A DNA stretch of 64,000 nucleotides, from assembly GCA_050633905.1 (NCBI GenBank), contig JBOEHJ010000046.1, forward strand, positions 1 to 64,000, written 5' to 3'. A program made the position numbers and the translations under genes. Origin of the DNA: JANQPX01 sp050633905. Its GTDB lineage: Bacteria; Pseudomonadota; Alphaproteobacteria; Geminicoccales; Geminicoccaceae. Under the pieces are notes generated by a model, which saw nothing but the letters and a program-made list of their open reading frames with translations, searched no databases and had not been told where the DNA came from. Each line of letters begins with the position of its first letter. Position 1 is the first letter of the stretch. Below are positions 16,494 through 25,070 of the stretch, piece by piece.

Positions 16494-18419
16494 ATGCCGA
16501 CTTCAGCCGCTTATGGAACCTGGTCGTCGCCAATCACGCCGGAAATTCTGACCGAGGCGCAGATCGGGCTGTCCGGCCCTTTTTTGGATGGAGGCGAAGT
16601 CTATTGGCTCGAAGGTCGCCCGGAAGAAGCTGGCCGGCAGGTGCTGGTGCGCTTAAGCGGTGGTGAGGCGATCGACGATCTGACCCCAGCCCCCTTCAAT
16701 GTCAGAACCCGCGTCCATGAATATGGCGGCGGCGCTGTTGCGATCAGCGGCGGTATTCTGCTGGCCTCCAATTTTTCAGATCAACGTCTTTATCGCCTGC
16801 GCCCCGGATCCCCGCCCGTTGCGTTAACGCCCGAAAGCGAGCGTAAGCTGCGTTATGCTGATGCCGTGATCGATCCCGAGGCGAAGCGGGCCTTCGCCGT
16901 ACGCGAAGATCATCGGGGCAAGGGTGAAGCGGTCAACACCATTGTCCGGCTCGATCTTCATCACGATGAAGACGAAGGCAAGGTGGTCGCCAAGGGCCAT
17001 GATTTCTTCGCAGCACCGCGCCTGTCCGCCGATGGTAAAAAGCTTGCGTGGCTGTCCTGGGATCACCCGAATATGCCCTGGGACGGCACCGAACTTTGGC
17101 TCGCCGACGTCCTGGACGACGGCAGCCTCGGCGAAACCGTTAAGGTCGCGGGCGGCAAGAATGAGGCAATCGTGCAGCCGAGTTTTTCGCCGGACGGAAC
17201 CCTCCATTTCGTTTCGGATCAAAGCGGCTGGTGGAACCTTTTTCGACTTGGCGCAAACAGCCAAGAACCTCTTTGCCCAATGGAAGCCGAATTTGGAGCA
17301 CCCGCCTGGGGGTTCGGCCAGAGCACTTACGGTTTTCTAAGCAGTGATCGGCTGCTGGCGGGCTTTTATCGCGGCGGAAAGTGGAATCTTCTGGTGCTTG
17401 ATACCAAGAGCCGCAAAACGGAGCCGGTCAACCTCCCCTTCGTCAGCCTTTCCAACTTGGCGCTTCACGATGGACAGGTCTATCTCCGCGCAGGCGCCGT
17501 TGATGCGCCGGCATCGCTGATCCAGCTCGATCTGCAGCGCGGCGAGGTGACAACCCTTAAAAGCGCAGGTGCGCTGCCGGTCGATCGGACGATGATTTCT
17601 GTACCCGAAAGCCTGGCTTTTCCAACCGAAGGCGGTGCGACCGCTTACGCTTTCTACTACGCTCCCAATAACCCCGACTATACGTCACCTCAGGGCCAGC
17701 GGCCCCCGCTGATCGTGAAGAGTCATGGTGGGCCGACCGGCAACACGTCGAGCCAGCTCAATCTGGCGACCCAGTTCTGGACATCACGCGGCTTTGCCGT
17801 CTGCGATGTCGATTATGGCGGTAGCACTGGCTATGGCCGAGCCTATCGCGAACGGCTGGATGGCCGCTGGGGTGAGGTTGACGTGCTGGACTGTGTCCAT
17901 GCTGCCCGGCATCTGGTCGAGATCGGCAAGGCAGACCCTGAGCGCCTGGCTATCACCGGCGGCAGTGCCGGCGGCTTCACCACGCTCGCCGCCCTCGCCT
18001 TCCACGATGTGTTTAAGGCGGGAGCAAGCCATTACGGCGTTTCCGATCTGGAAGCGCTTGCTAAGGAAACTCACAAATTCGAGAGCCGTTACCTCGACAA
18101 TCTCATCGGGCCTTACCCGGCCAGGGCCGACTTGTACCGTGCCCGGTCGCCGATTCATCATGTCGATGGTTTGACCAGCCCGATGATCTTCTTCCAAGGC
18201 CTGGAAGATGTGATCGTGCCGCCCAACCAAGCGGAAATGATGGTCGAGGCGCTACGGGCGAAAGGCGTGCCGGTCGCCTATCTCGCTTTCGAGGGTGAGC
18301 AGCACGGCTTTCGACAGGCGGCAACGATTCAAAAGGTGCGCCGCGCCGAACTGGCCTTTTATGGCAAGGTTTTCGGTTTCGAGCCCGCTGATGGGTTCGG
18401 CGATCTGATCTTGGAATGA
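16494..18419 (+). CDS. S9 family prolyl oligopeptidase-like peptidase
   Basis: 641 residues: an N-terminal beta-propeller (about 1-380, with WLSWDHPNMPWDGTELWLAD) and a C-terminal alpha/beta hydrolase. The catalytic triad is visible as Ser491 in GGSAGG, Asp572 in GLEDVIVPP and His604 in GEQHGF. Members act as dipeptidyl or acylaminoacyl peptidases. There is no signal peptide, so it is cytosolic. GGGGATGCAGCC precedes the ATG, with GGGG about ten bases away. It is a single-gene unit, divergent from the radical SAM gene. Confidence 0.9.
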   Translation: MPTSAAYGTWSSPITPEILTEAQIGLSGPFLDGGEVYWLEGRPEEAGRQVLVRLSGGEAIDDLTPAPFNVRTRVHEYGGGAVAISGGILLASNFSDQRLYRLRPGSPPVALTPESERKLRYADAVIDPEAKRAFAVREDHRGKGEAVNTIVRLDLHHDEDEGKVVAKGHDFFAAPRLSADGKKLAWLSWDHPNMPWDGTELWLADVLDDGSLGETVKVAGGKNEAIVQPSFSPDGTLHFVSDQSGWWNLFRLGANSQEPLCPMEAEFGAPAWGFGQSTYGFLSSDRLLAGFYRGGKWNLLVLDTKSRKTEPVNLPFVSLSNLALHDGQVYLRAGAVDAPASLIQLDLQRGEVTTLKSAGALPVDRTMISVPESLAFPTEGGATAYAFYYAPNNPDYTSPQGQRPPLIVKSHGGPTGNTSSQLNLATQFWTSRGFAVCDVDYGGSTGYGRAYRERLDGRWGEVDVLDCVHAARHLVEIGKADPERLAITGGSAGGFTTLAALAFHDVFKAGASHYGVSDLEALAKETHKFESRYLDNLIGPYPARADLYRARSPIHHVDGLTSPMIFFQGLEDVIVPPNQAEMMVEALRAKGVPVAYLAFEGEQHGFRQAATIQKVRRAELAFYGKVFGFEPADGFGDLILE

Positions 18420-18789
18420 CGGGTCAAGGTTCTCCTCCCCAGGCCATGATGACCATTTCGTCTTGATCGGCGATCGCAAAGGAATTGTTGACCCTTGGCT
18501 TCTATCGTCGGTCATCAGGTCTAAGCGATCCTGGGAATACGCCCGCCCGCAACGTTGTCGGGCGAGGCTCAGATTCCCACGATCTCATGGACCAGGTGGC
18601 GAGCTTAGCGTCGGCTGGTTAATGCTTCGTTAAACCATAACGAACCAATGCTGCATCAATCGTCGTCATGGCTTGGCGTGTTTTTTGGCTGAAGCGACGT
18701 CATCACGCTCGACAAGTCGCAGTTGTTGCGTCTCGTCAGGTGGCCAGACGGAGAGCGGGCCGAAGCTGTCTGGTCGATATACCTGCCGA
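18420..18789. other. Intergenic region, no gene seen
   Basis: Lies between the S9 peptidase and the Flp pilin gene (convergent). It holds one structured element at 18532-18579. Short reading frames here run on from the coding region in other frames and have no supporting signals. Confidence 0.5.
18532..18579. terminator. Possible bidirectional terminator hairpin
   Basis: An outer stem TGGGAAT/ATTCCCA (18532-18538 with 18573-18579) encloses an inner CGCCCG/CGGGCG stem around CAACGTTGT. It lies about 110 bases after the peptidase stop. There is no T-run, so termination would not be of the classical intrinsic type. Confidence 0.4.
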
Positions 18790-18978
18790 TCAGTCTTCTT
18801 CTGGGGCGCTTAGGGCTTGATTGGCCTGTTCACCGATACCCTCATAGAGAGCCGTGATCTCCCCGCGCAACGCCAAGCTTCCCGCCAACACGGCCACACT
18901 TAGAACGCCGGCAATCAACGCATATTGTATAGCGGTCGTGCCGTGTTGATCGTCGGAAAGAGCCTTGAGCAGGTGCAT
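18790..18978 (-). CDS. Flp-type IVb pilin, lone gene
   Basis: 62 residues. A short basic leader ends in glycine (DDQHG) and is followed by TTAIQYALIAG and one hydrophobic helix (about residues 15-40), the Flp/Fap layout. The usual motif is GATAIEYGLIA; here the residue five after the processing site is Gln instead of the conserved Glu. No tad/cpa assembly genes are in the window, so processing and assembly must come from elsewhere, or the pilin is not used. GGAAG lies nine bases before the ATG. Confidence 0.85.
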   Translation of the reverse strand: MHLLKALSDDQHGTTAIQYALIAGVLSVAVLAGSLALRGEITALYEGIGEQANQALSAPEED

Positions 18979-18990
18979 GATGATGATCTT

Positions 18991-19004
18991 CCAATTTGAA
19001 TTGG
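18991..19004. promoter_or_regulatory. Inverted repeat upstream of the flp gene
   Basis: CCAATT-TG-AATTGG is a perfect six-base inverted repeat 13 bases before the pilin start codon, in an AT-rich stretch. It overlaps the leader and could be an operator. Confidence 0.35.
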
Positions 19005-19026
19005 TAAAAACAATATAAATGATTAT

Positions 19027-19054
19027 TTGTATTTTGTCATGTTTTTACTATAGT
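19027..19054 (+). promoter_or_regulatory. Candidate promoter for the aminotransferase gene
   Basis: TTGTAT (19027-19032), 16 bases, TATAGT (19049-19054) in an AT-rich block. The leader to the gene would be about 160 bases long. Confidence 0.35.
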
Positions 19055-19221
19055 TAACGATATTTTTATTATTAGAGTTAATTTTTTACTTTATCAAATT
19101 TCGCTGGCTGGAGTTCTCTCGAGTCGTCTGATTGGGACATACAAGATTCATTGGCCAGACGGGATCGCACCGCTATGTTAATGAATAAGATCTCGACGTC
19201 CTTTTCGTGATGGGAAATCGC

Positions 19222-20607
19222 ATGACCCCGGTTCAGCCAACCCACAATCTGTCTCTCGAAGAGCTCGACCGGCAGAGTTTTTTCCACCCCTATACCGCCC
19301 TTGCCGATCATCAGGAAAAGGGTGTTCGCGTGATCAGCGAAGCCGATGGCGTCTGGGTACGCGACCCCAATGGCAAGCGTTATCTAGATGCGGTTGCCGG
19401 GCTTTGGTGCGTGAATATCGGCTATGGCCGAACCGAGGTCGCCGATGCCATCTATGAGCAGGCAAAAAAGCTCCCCTATTTCCACACCTTCTCTTCCATG
19501 GGAACGGAACCATCGATCCGCCTCGCTGATCGGCTGATCCGGCTCGCCCCTGATGGCATGAGCAAGGTTCTGTTCGGCAATACAGGATCAGACGCCAACG
19601 ACACCAACATCAAGCTCGTCTGGTACTACAACAATCTGCGCGGCCTGCCGGAAAAGAAGAAGATCATTGCGCGCGACAAGGGCTACCATGGCGTGACGGT
19701 AGCGTCCGCGAGCCTGACCGGCTTGCCGCTGTTGCACAAAACCTTCAATCTGCCGATCGCCGATATCCTGCATGTTTCCTGCCCCGACCCTTACCGAGTG
19801 AAACCGGAGGGAATGTCGGAACGTGATTTCTCCAAGCATCTCGCGAAGGAACTGGATGAGACGATCGAGCGCGAAGGACCAGGAACCGTTGCCGCCTTTA
19901 TCGCCGAGCCAGTGATGGGGGCGGGCGGCGTACATGTGCCGCCTGAAGGCTATTTCGACGAGATCCAGCCGGTCTTAAAGAAACATGACGTGCTCTTGAT
20001 CGCCGATGAAGTGATCTGCGGCTTCGGCCGACTCGGCCACTGGTTTGGCTCAAATCTCTATAACATCAAGCCCGACATCATCACCATCGCCAAGGGGCTG
20101 ACCAGCGGCTATGTCCCGATGTCCGCAAGCCTGGTAGGCGACAAAGTCTGGGAGGTCATGATCGATCGTTCCAAGGATGTCGGCCCCTTTGGTCACGGCT
20201 ACACATATGGTGGCCATCCCGTCGCCGCGGCAGCCGCCATGGCCAATATCGATATCCTGGAACGCGACGGCCTGGTCGACAACGCCGCCAAGGTTGGCGC
20301 CTACATGCAGCGCCGCATGCGCGAGGCCTTATGCGATCACCCCCTGGTCGGTCATGTACGCGGTGTCGGCTTGATTCTCGGCATCGAGTTCGTCGCCGAC
20401 AAGGCAAATAAGAGATCGTTCGAAGGCGGCGACAAGATAGCGCCCAAGGTTTCCCAAGAAGCCTATGCTGACGGATTGATTGCAAGGCCGCTTCCGGGCG
20501 GCGACATCATCGCCGTCTCACCGCCCCTCACCATCACCGAAGAGGAAGTCGACATCACCGTCCGCGGTCTCGAGATCGCCTTGGATCGCGTCACCAAGGC
20601 GGTGTGA
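19222..20607 (+). CDS. Class III (omega) aminotransferase
   Basis: 461 residues of fold-type I PLP enzyme. Typical features are FHPYTAL near the N-terminus, the LFGNTGSDANDTNIKL phosphate-binding region, DKGYHGVT, FIAEPVMGAGGVHVPPEGYF, the metal-free core DEVICGFGR and the PLP lysine in TIAKGLTSGYVPM. It resembles omega-amino acid:pyruvate transaminases (beta-alanine, taurine, putrescine or amines); the donor is not determined. The ATG at 19222 has GGGA six bases upstream; an ATG at 19210 and a GTG at 19207 are possible but lack a site. The stop codon lies inside a copy of the 3'-end repeat. Confidence 0.9.
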   Translation: MTPVQPTHNLSLEELDRQSFFHPYTALADHQEKGVRVISEADGVWVRDPNGKRYLDAVAGLWCVNIGYGRTEVADAIYEQAKKLPYFHTFSSMGTEPSIRLADRLIRLAPDGMSKVLFGNTGSDANDTNIKLVWYYNNLRGLPEKKKIIARDKGYHGVTVASASLTGLPLLHKTFNLPIADILHVSCPDPYRVKPEGMSERDFSKHLAKELDETIEREGPGTVAAFIAEPVMGAGGVHVPPEGYFDEIQPVLKKHDVLLIADEVICGFGRLGHWFGSNLYNIKPDIITIAKGLTSGYVPMSASLVGDKVWEVMIDRSKDVGPFGHGYTYGGHPVAAAAAMANIDILERDGLVDNAAKVGAYMQRRMREALCDHPLVGHVRGVGLILGIEFVADKANKRSFEGGDKIAPKVSQEAYADGLIARPLPGGDIIAVSPPLTITEEEVDITVRGLEIALDRVTKAV

Positions 20608-20652
20608 CCGCATCATTGACTTTTGACCGTCATGGCCAGAGGCGATGGTATG
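20601..20652 (+). repeat. 3'-end dispersed repeat, copy F
   Basis: CGGTGTGACCGCATCATTGA contains the aminotransferase's last Val codon and TGA stop; GGCCAG and GATGGTATGC follow. The order and spacing match the copies behind ndk and the HIT gene. Confidence 0.6.
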
Positions 20653-21164
20653 CTGCCAAAATTTGCGGTGTTTTGATCTCAAAAGAGCATGCCCATCTGT
20701 TCTTGGGGCCTCATCAACCGGGCCTCTGCTTTCGTGGGTGACTGAGTCTGCTTCCCATCGTACCGGGAACGGGTCCAGAGCATTTCCTGAGCAGGTCGAA
20801 CCAGCCCTTTCCCTCGCCCGAAAACATGGCGGGTGGGCGGATTCCCAGGGTATTTCTTAAGCTGGTGGTGATTTCGTATATTCGAAAATGTTCTAGCTTT
20901 CCGCTAACCTTGGTCACATGAGCGCGATGATTTGACGGCTCAGACTTTTAGAAAAAAGAAAGAAGCGTCAAAGAGTTTTTTTGGTATTCCGGCATTGATG
21001 CTCAAGAGACCAAACGAACCCGAATGTCGTGGTTTCTCTCGGTTCTATGGGAGGCTCAAATCAACCATCAGTATCTTATTGTATAATTCGCGCTAAATTT
21101 TGCTATAATTTCCCTGAAGATGTTGGGTCAACCAACAATGAAAAAGTGAAACTGGGAGACGATC
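20608..21164. other. Long intergenic region
   Basis: The first 45 bases belong to repeat copy F. The rest has no gene I can support. The last 150 bases become AT-rich and carry an extended -10 promoter for the small glycine-rich membrane protein. No RNA gene or terminator with a T-run was recognised, although the length leaves room for a small RNA. Confidence 0.5.
21101..21109 (+). promoter_or_regulatory. Extended -10 promoter
   Basis: TGCTATAAT is a perfect TATAAT with the TGn extension; TTGTAT at 21079-21084 could be a weak -35 at 19-base spacing. Transcription would start about 50 bases before the GTG start of the next gene. Confidence 0.5.
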
Positions 21165-21446
21165 GTGGAATTGATTATCAGTCTGATCAGTGGCGCTATT
21201 GGTGGCAATGTCGCCGGCGCCATTCTTAAGAACTTCAGCCTTGGCACCGCTCTGAATGCCGTGGTTGGCATCGTCGGTGGCGGTCTTGGCGGTCAGCTTT
21301 TGGGATTAGGCGGTCCGATGATGGGGGCCGATGGCGGTGGTTTCGACATTGGGGCGCTGCTCGGCAATGTCGTCGGATCGGGGGCTGGCGGCGGCATCCT
21401 GATGGTGGTGATCGGCATCGTTAAGAATATGTTGAATAAGTCCTGA
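21165..21446 (+). CDS. Small glycine-rich membrane protein
   Basis: 93 residues, GTG start with GGGAG eight bases upstream. Two hydrophobic, glycine-rich segments (about 2-48 and 62-90, with GAIGGNVAGAI, GIVGGGLGGQLLGLGG, GSGAGGGILMVVIG) suggest membrane insertion or a glycine-zipper peptide. It looks like small YeaQ/YmgE-type or glycine-zipper proteins, but no named family can be fixed. It has its own good promoter and is followed by a strong hairpin, so it is a separate transcription unit. Confidence 0.75.
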   Translation: MELIISLISGAIGGNVAGAILKNFSLGTALNAVVGIVGGGLGGQLLGLGGPMMGADGGGFDIGALLGNVVGSGAGGGILMVVIGIVKNMLNKS

Positions 21447-21476
21447 GCAGCCGCTCGAACTTACTGGGCTCGGCAT

Positions 21477-21505
21477 GAAGGGGGGGAGGAGGATCTCCCC
21501 CCTTC
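21477..21505. terminator. Bidirectional terminator hairpin
   Basis: GAAGGGGGG (21477-21485) pairs with CCCCCCTTC (21497-21505) around an 11-base loop. It sits between the convergent glycine-rich protein and GST genes. Confidence 0.6.
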
Positions 21506-21515
21506 CCTTCCGTCA

Positions 21516-22145
21516 TCATGCGGGCAAGGGATGGCCCGGCATCAATTCATAGGGATGAACCCAACCTTCAAGTGCTTCGATTCGCTTCAGCCAGCCCTCG
21601 ATATGCGGATAATCGTTCCAGCTAACACCGAACTCGTCTGGCCAGAACAGATAGCCGGCCAGTGAGATATCAGCGATGGTCGGCCGGTTCGCAGCAACAA
21701 ACGCCCGCTTATCGAGATGCCCGTTCAGCACCTTGAGCGCGCTTGCCACGCGGCCTTTAAGAAAACCGGTGACCGGCGTTTCGCCTGTTTTCGCGAACTG
21801 CAGGAGAAAGCGATAGGTCGCGATATTTGCGGTCAGCTTATGGTTATCGAACAACAGCCAGCGCAAAATCTCCAGCCGTTCATCTTCGTTGGCGGGGCCA
21901 AATTTGCCATGCTCCTTGGCGAGATAGTCGAGCATGGCACCTGACTGGGTTAGGACGCGTTCGCCATGTTCGAGGACCGGAACTTCACCCATCGGGTTCA
22001 GCTCGCGAAAAGCTTTCTGCCGCGTCTCGCCATTGAAGAAATCGACGAATTTCGGTGTCCAATCGGCGGCGCAGAGAGTGAGCATCAAGGCTGGTTTATA
22101 GGCGTTGCCGGACTGAGCGAAACAGTGGAGCGTATAGTCGGTCAT
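21516..22145 (-). CDS. Glutathione S-transferase
   Basis: 209 residues. The N-terminal thioredoxin-like domain has NAYKPALMLTL, MGEVPVLEHGERVLTQSGAMLDYLA with the cis-proline and the SNAIL-type Gln-Ser glutathione contact; the C-terminal domain is helical and has RPTIADISLAGYLFW. The likely role is glutathione conjugation or reduction; the substrate is unknown. The frame continues upstream, but the ATG at 22145 (MTDYTLHCF) begins the fold and has GAGAGAG just before it. It is divergent from the VanZ-like gene. Confidence 0.9.
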   Translation of the reverse strand: MTDYTLHCFAQSGNAYKPALMLTLCAADWTPKFVDFFNGETRQKAFRELNPMGEVPVLEHGERVLTQSGAMLDYLAKEHGKFGPANEDERLEILRWLLFDNHKLTANIATYRFLLQFAKTGETPVTGFLKGRVASALKVLNGHLDKRAFVAANRPTIADISLAGYLFWPDEFGVSWNDYPHIEGWLKRIEALEGWVHPYELMPGHPLPA

Positions 22146-22306
22146 CATCTCTCTCTCGATTGACATCAGCGACAGGACATCGCCATGCCTACGATGATAA
22201 GACAGTTTCCAGCATCGGTCATGACAACGATGGCTGCGTCTGTGATAAAGTCCTGCGCACACTAGGACGGCATAGTTTAACACTCATCCAGGAGCTGCCT
22301 CATTTC

Positions 22307-22693
22307 ATGCGATTGCTCGGTTATTCTCCTATACGTGTCGCCAGCTGCTTGCTCTGGTGTTTGTGCTGGCCGATCATCGCCATGCTATTGCTGCGGCCAA
22401 TGCCCTTCGACTTGCCTTCGAGATCGGATCTTCTCAGCCATTTCCTGCTGTTTGGGACCATGGCCGTCGTCGTGATCCTCTTTGCCCGTAGCCGATTGCA
22501 GATCCTGGCTTTATCAACGCTCACGATCATTCTCAGCCTGGTGTTGGAAGCGGCACAAGGTTACGTACCCCATCGCTATGCTGATATCGCAGATGCCTTG
22601 GCTAATATGTCGGGTGCCGTCGCTGGCGGCGTCCTGGCGTTACTGATTTTTCGACATCTATCCGCATCGGCAAGTCACGCCGCGCGGGCCTAG
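22307..22693 (+). CDS. VanZ-like membrane protein
   Basis: 128 residues with four hydrophobic helices and the VanZ-like motifs: RSDLLSHFLLFGTMA after the first loop and ILSLVLEAAQGYVPHRYADIADALANMSGAVAG, the conserved 'E..Q...R..d..D...N..G' pattern. The function of the family is not settled. The ATG at 22307, with AGGAG twelve bases upstream, gives a normal length; the longer upstream frame is not hydrophobic and overlaps the GST gene's leader. Confidence 0.85.
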   Translation: MRLLGYSPIRVASCLLWCLCWPIIAMLLLRPMPFDLPSRSDLLSHFLLFGTMAVVVILFARSRLQILALSTLTIILSLVLEAAQGYVPHRYADIADALANMSGAVAGGVLALLIFRHLSASASHAARA

Positions 22694-22742
22694 CGCCTAG
22701 GCATAAGCCCAATTTATCTGACATCGTCGATGCCAAGCTTAG

Positions 22743-22800
22743 GCGATACCATCAAACCTGGCCCGAGCGGTGGAACGTCAATGAGAGGTGGTTACACCAC
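22743..22800 (-). repeat. 3'-end dispersed repeat, copy C
   Basis: On the minus strand TGGTGTAACCACCTCTCATT spans the HIT gene's final Val codon and TAA stop; GGGCCAGG and GATGGTATCG follow at the usual distance. Confidence 0.6.
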
Positions 22801-23160
22801 CACCTTTTTGATCATGCTGCCAAGTTGGGCGCCGCCGAAGATATGGACATGGAGATGGGGGACTTCTTGATGTCCATGCTGCCCGGTATTGGCGATAACC
22901 CGGTAACCATTTTCCGCAACACCGAGTTGCCGGGCAACCTCACCGACCGCGCGGAAGAAGGCTTCGATTTCGGCCCCTGAAGCTTTGGCCGTGAAATCGT
23001 CCATGGAGACGTAAGCACCTTTGGGAATGACCAGGACGTGCACCGGCGCCATGGGATTGATGTCGTTGAAAGCTAGGACAAGGTCATTTTCGAAAACCTT
23101 ACTGCAGGGGATCTCGCCACGGAGAATCTTGGCGAAGATGTTGTCGTTGTCATAGGCCAT
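22792..23160 (-). CDS. HIT family nucleotide-binding protein
   Basis: 122 residues of HINT type. It begins FAKILRGEIPCSKVFE, and the histidine triad HLHVHIFGG is intact, so nucleoside phosphoramidate hydrolase activity is expected. The upstream HQEVPHLH part is as in bacterial HinT. The stop codon lies within a copy of the 3'-end repeat. It is divergent from gshB with about 125 bases between them. Confidence 0.93.
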   Translation of the reverse strand: MAYDNDNIFAKILRGEIPCSKVFENDLVLAFNDINPMAPVHVLVIPKGAYVSMDDFTAKASGAEIEAFFRAVGEVARQLGVAENGYRVIANTGQHGHQEVPHLHVHIFGGAQLGSMIKKVVV

Positions 23161-23286
23161 GGGAGGTCCTTCTCATCACTCGGCAGCTGTTCTCTGGACA
23201 AAGCCCGCCTGGCTCGGCAGTGTCAAGTCGCATGCTGCAAGTGACGCCGGAACGCCGTTGATCCGCGTATCCTGACCCAAGGAGAT

Positions 23287-24243
23287 ATGTCGTTGAGCCT
23301 GACCGTCGCGATCCAGATGGACCCGATCGAGGGAATTGATATCGATGCCGACAGCACTTTCGCGCTCGCGCTCGAAGCGGCGAGGAGAGGTCACCGTCTC
23401 TATCACTATTTGCCGCGTCATCTGACCTATGACCGTGGCCGCGTGCTTGCCAAAGTTGCGCCGCTTCAGGTGCGCCGCCAGTTAGGCGACCATGCGACAT
23501 TGGGTTCACCCGAAGTCATCGACCTCAGCACCGTCGATATCGTGCTCATGCGGCAGGACCCACCTTTTGACATGAGCTATATCGGCGTGACCCATTTGCT
23601 GGATCACGTGCATCCGGATACGCTAGTGGTGAACGATCCGAGCTCTGTTCGGAATGCCCCGGAAAAGCTGTTTGTCACGCGCTTTCCAGACCTCATGCCG
23701 CCGACACTGATCACCTATGATCCCGATCAGATCAAAGCGTTTCGGCGCGAATATCGGGACATTATCGTGAAGCCCCTTTACGGCAATGGAGGGGCTGGTG
23801 TCTTTCATGTCAAACCCGATGACGACAATCTCACCAGCTTGCTCGAATTATTCGATCAGGCGCTGAATGAGCCCTTGATGGTGCAGCAGTATCTCCCGGC
23901 GGTCAGGACGGGCGACAAGCGTATCATCCTGATCGATGGCGAGCCGGCAGGTGCTTTGAACAGGGTTCCCGCCAAAGGCGAGGCCCGTGCCAATTTGCAT
24001 GTTGGCGGCCGTGCCGAGCAGGCGAACCTGACGCGGCGGGAACACGAGATCTGCGAGGTAATCGGTCCCATCTTGAAAGAGCAGGGGCTGATTTTCGTCG
24101 GGATCGATGTAATCGGTGATTGGCTCACCGAGATCAACGTCACCTCACCTACAGGCCTCCAGGAGATCGGGCGATATGACGGTACGTCCCTCGAAGCGCA
24201 GATCTGGGATGCAATCGAAAACCGCAAGGCCAGCACGACATAG
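23287..24243 (+). CDS. gshB: Glutathione synthetase
   Basis: 318-residue ATP-grasp ligase that joins gamma-glutamylcysteine and glycine. Diagnostic parts are IQMDPIEGIDIDADSTFAL, VLMRQDPPFDMSYI, VNDPSSVRNAPEKLF, KPLYGNGGAGVFHV and GIDVIGDWLTEINVTSPTG. AAGGAG is only two bases from the ATG but eight from the TTG at 23293 (two codons later), so translation may begin at the TTG. gshA is not in the window. Confidence 0.95.
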   Translation: MSLSLTVAIQMDPIEGIDIDADSTFALALEAARRGHRLYHYLPRHLTYDRGRVLAKVAPLQVRRQLGDHATLGSPEVIDLSTVDIVLMRQDPPFDMSYIGVTHLLDHVHPDTLVVNDPSSVRNAPEKLFVTRFPDLMPPTLITYDPDQIKAFRREYRDIIVKPLYGNGGAGVFHVKPDDDNLTSLLELFDQALNEPLMVQQYLPAVRTGDKRIILIDGEPAGALNRVPAKGEARANLHVGGRAEQANLTRREHEICEVIGPILKEQGLIFVGIDVIGDWLTEINVTSPTGLQEIGRYDGTSLEAQIWDAIENRKASTT

Positions 24244-24270
24244 GCCGAGGCAAGTCGTCACTGCCAATGG

Positions 24271-24297
24271 AAAGAGGTCGCCAAAAGCGACCTCTTT
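24271..24297. terminator. Bidirectional intrinsic terminator
   Basis: AAAGAGGTCGC-CAAAA-GCGACCTCTTT is a perfect 11-bp stem with A-rich and T-rich ends. It serves the convergent gshB and carD genes in both directions. Confidence 0.85.
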
Positions 24298-24322
24298 CTA
24301 AACTGTCGTTATCAAGAAAACG

Positions 24323-24823
24323 CTAAGCCGCGGCAGCGAGAACCTTTTGCAACTTCTCGGTCGCCATTTCCTCATCGATGCGCTCGATAGCGGCAACTTC
24401 GCGAGCAAGGCGTTCCAGAGCGGCGCGGTACATCTGACGCTCGCTATAGCTTTGCTCGACATCCTCGCCCTTGTGCAGCTCGCGCACCACCTCGGCGATC
24501 GAAACCGGATCACCGGAATTGATCTTCGCCTCGTACTCCTGGGCGCGACGGCTCCACATCACCGTACGCTTCGGCCGCGGCCGCGCTTTTAGCGCATTCA
24601 TCGCTGTCTGGATCTTGTCTTTGCTTGAAAGTTTGCGCATACCTGATTTGGGCGCTTTGCCGACGGGTACGCGAAGAATGAGCCGGTCCTGCTCGAAGGA
24701 AACGACATACATTTCTAGCATGTCACCAGCGATCTCCTGACGTTCGATCGCCTTGATTTGACCAACGCCATGCGACGGATAAACGACATAGTCATCCGCG
24801 GCAAAGGCCATATCCTTCCCCAT
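24323..24823 (-). CDS. carD: CarD/CdnL-family RNA polymerase-binding regulator
   Basis: 166 residues. The N-terminal RNA polymerase interaction domain (YVVYPSHGVGQIKAIERQ, VPVGKAPKSGMRKL) is followed by a helical C-terminal domain with the conserved tryptophan in RTVMWSRRAQEYEAKI and the YSERQMYRAALERLAREVAA helix. CarD stabilises promoter open complexes, mainly at rRNA promoters. GGAG lies nine bases before the ATG. Adjacency to fdxA is common in alphaproteobacteria. Confidence 0.93.
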   Translation of the reverse strand: MGKDMAFAADDYVVYPSHGVGQIKAIERQEIAGDMLEMYVVSFEQDRLILRVPVGKAPKSGMRKLSSKDKIQTAMNALKARPRPKRTVMWSRRAQEYEAKINSGDPVSIAEVVRELHKGEDVEQSYSERQMYRAALERLAREVAAIERIDEEMATEKLQKVLAAAA

Positions 24824-25070
24824 ACTGATCGATCTCCTACCGTCCTCAGCCCAAGAAACGCTAAGTCAAAACGCAATCTGCGCAAAGACTAACCTTCGGG
24901 GCCGGAAGCCAAACGCTGCTAAGTTTGGAACTTCCGTATGTTTGCGGAAAATTTGTTATTAACCAATCTATCATACAATTGGCTAAAAATACAACTCTTT
25001 TCGCTTTGCTCTAGAGTTGAGCGCCGGTTACATTGCTGGTCGAGACAAGAGACATGGAGATGGGGCCAAA

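Noticed and set aside
24963..24984. CCAAT...ATTGG inverted repeat upstream of carD
   Set aside because: The arms are only five bases in an AT-rich stretch and the spacing to any promoter is unclear.
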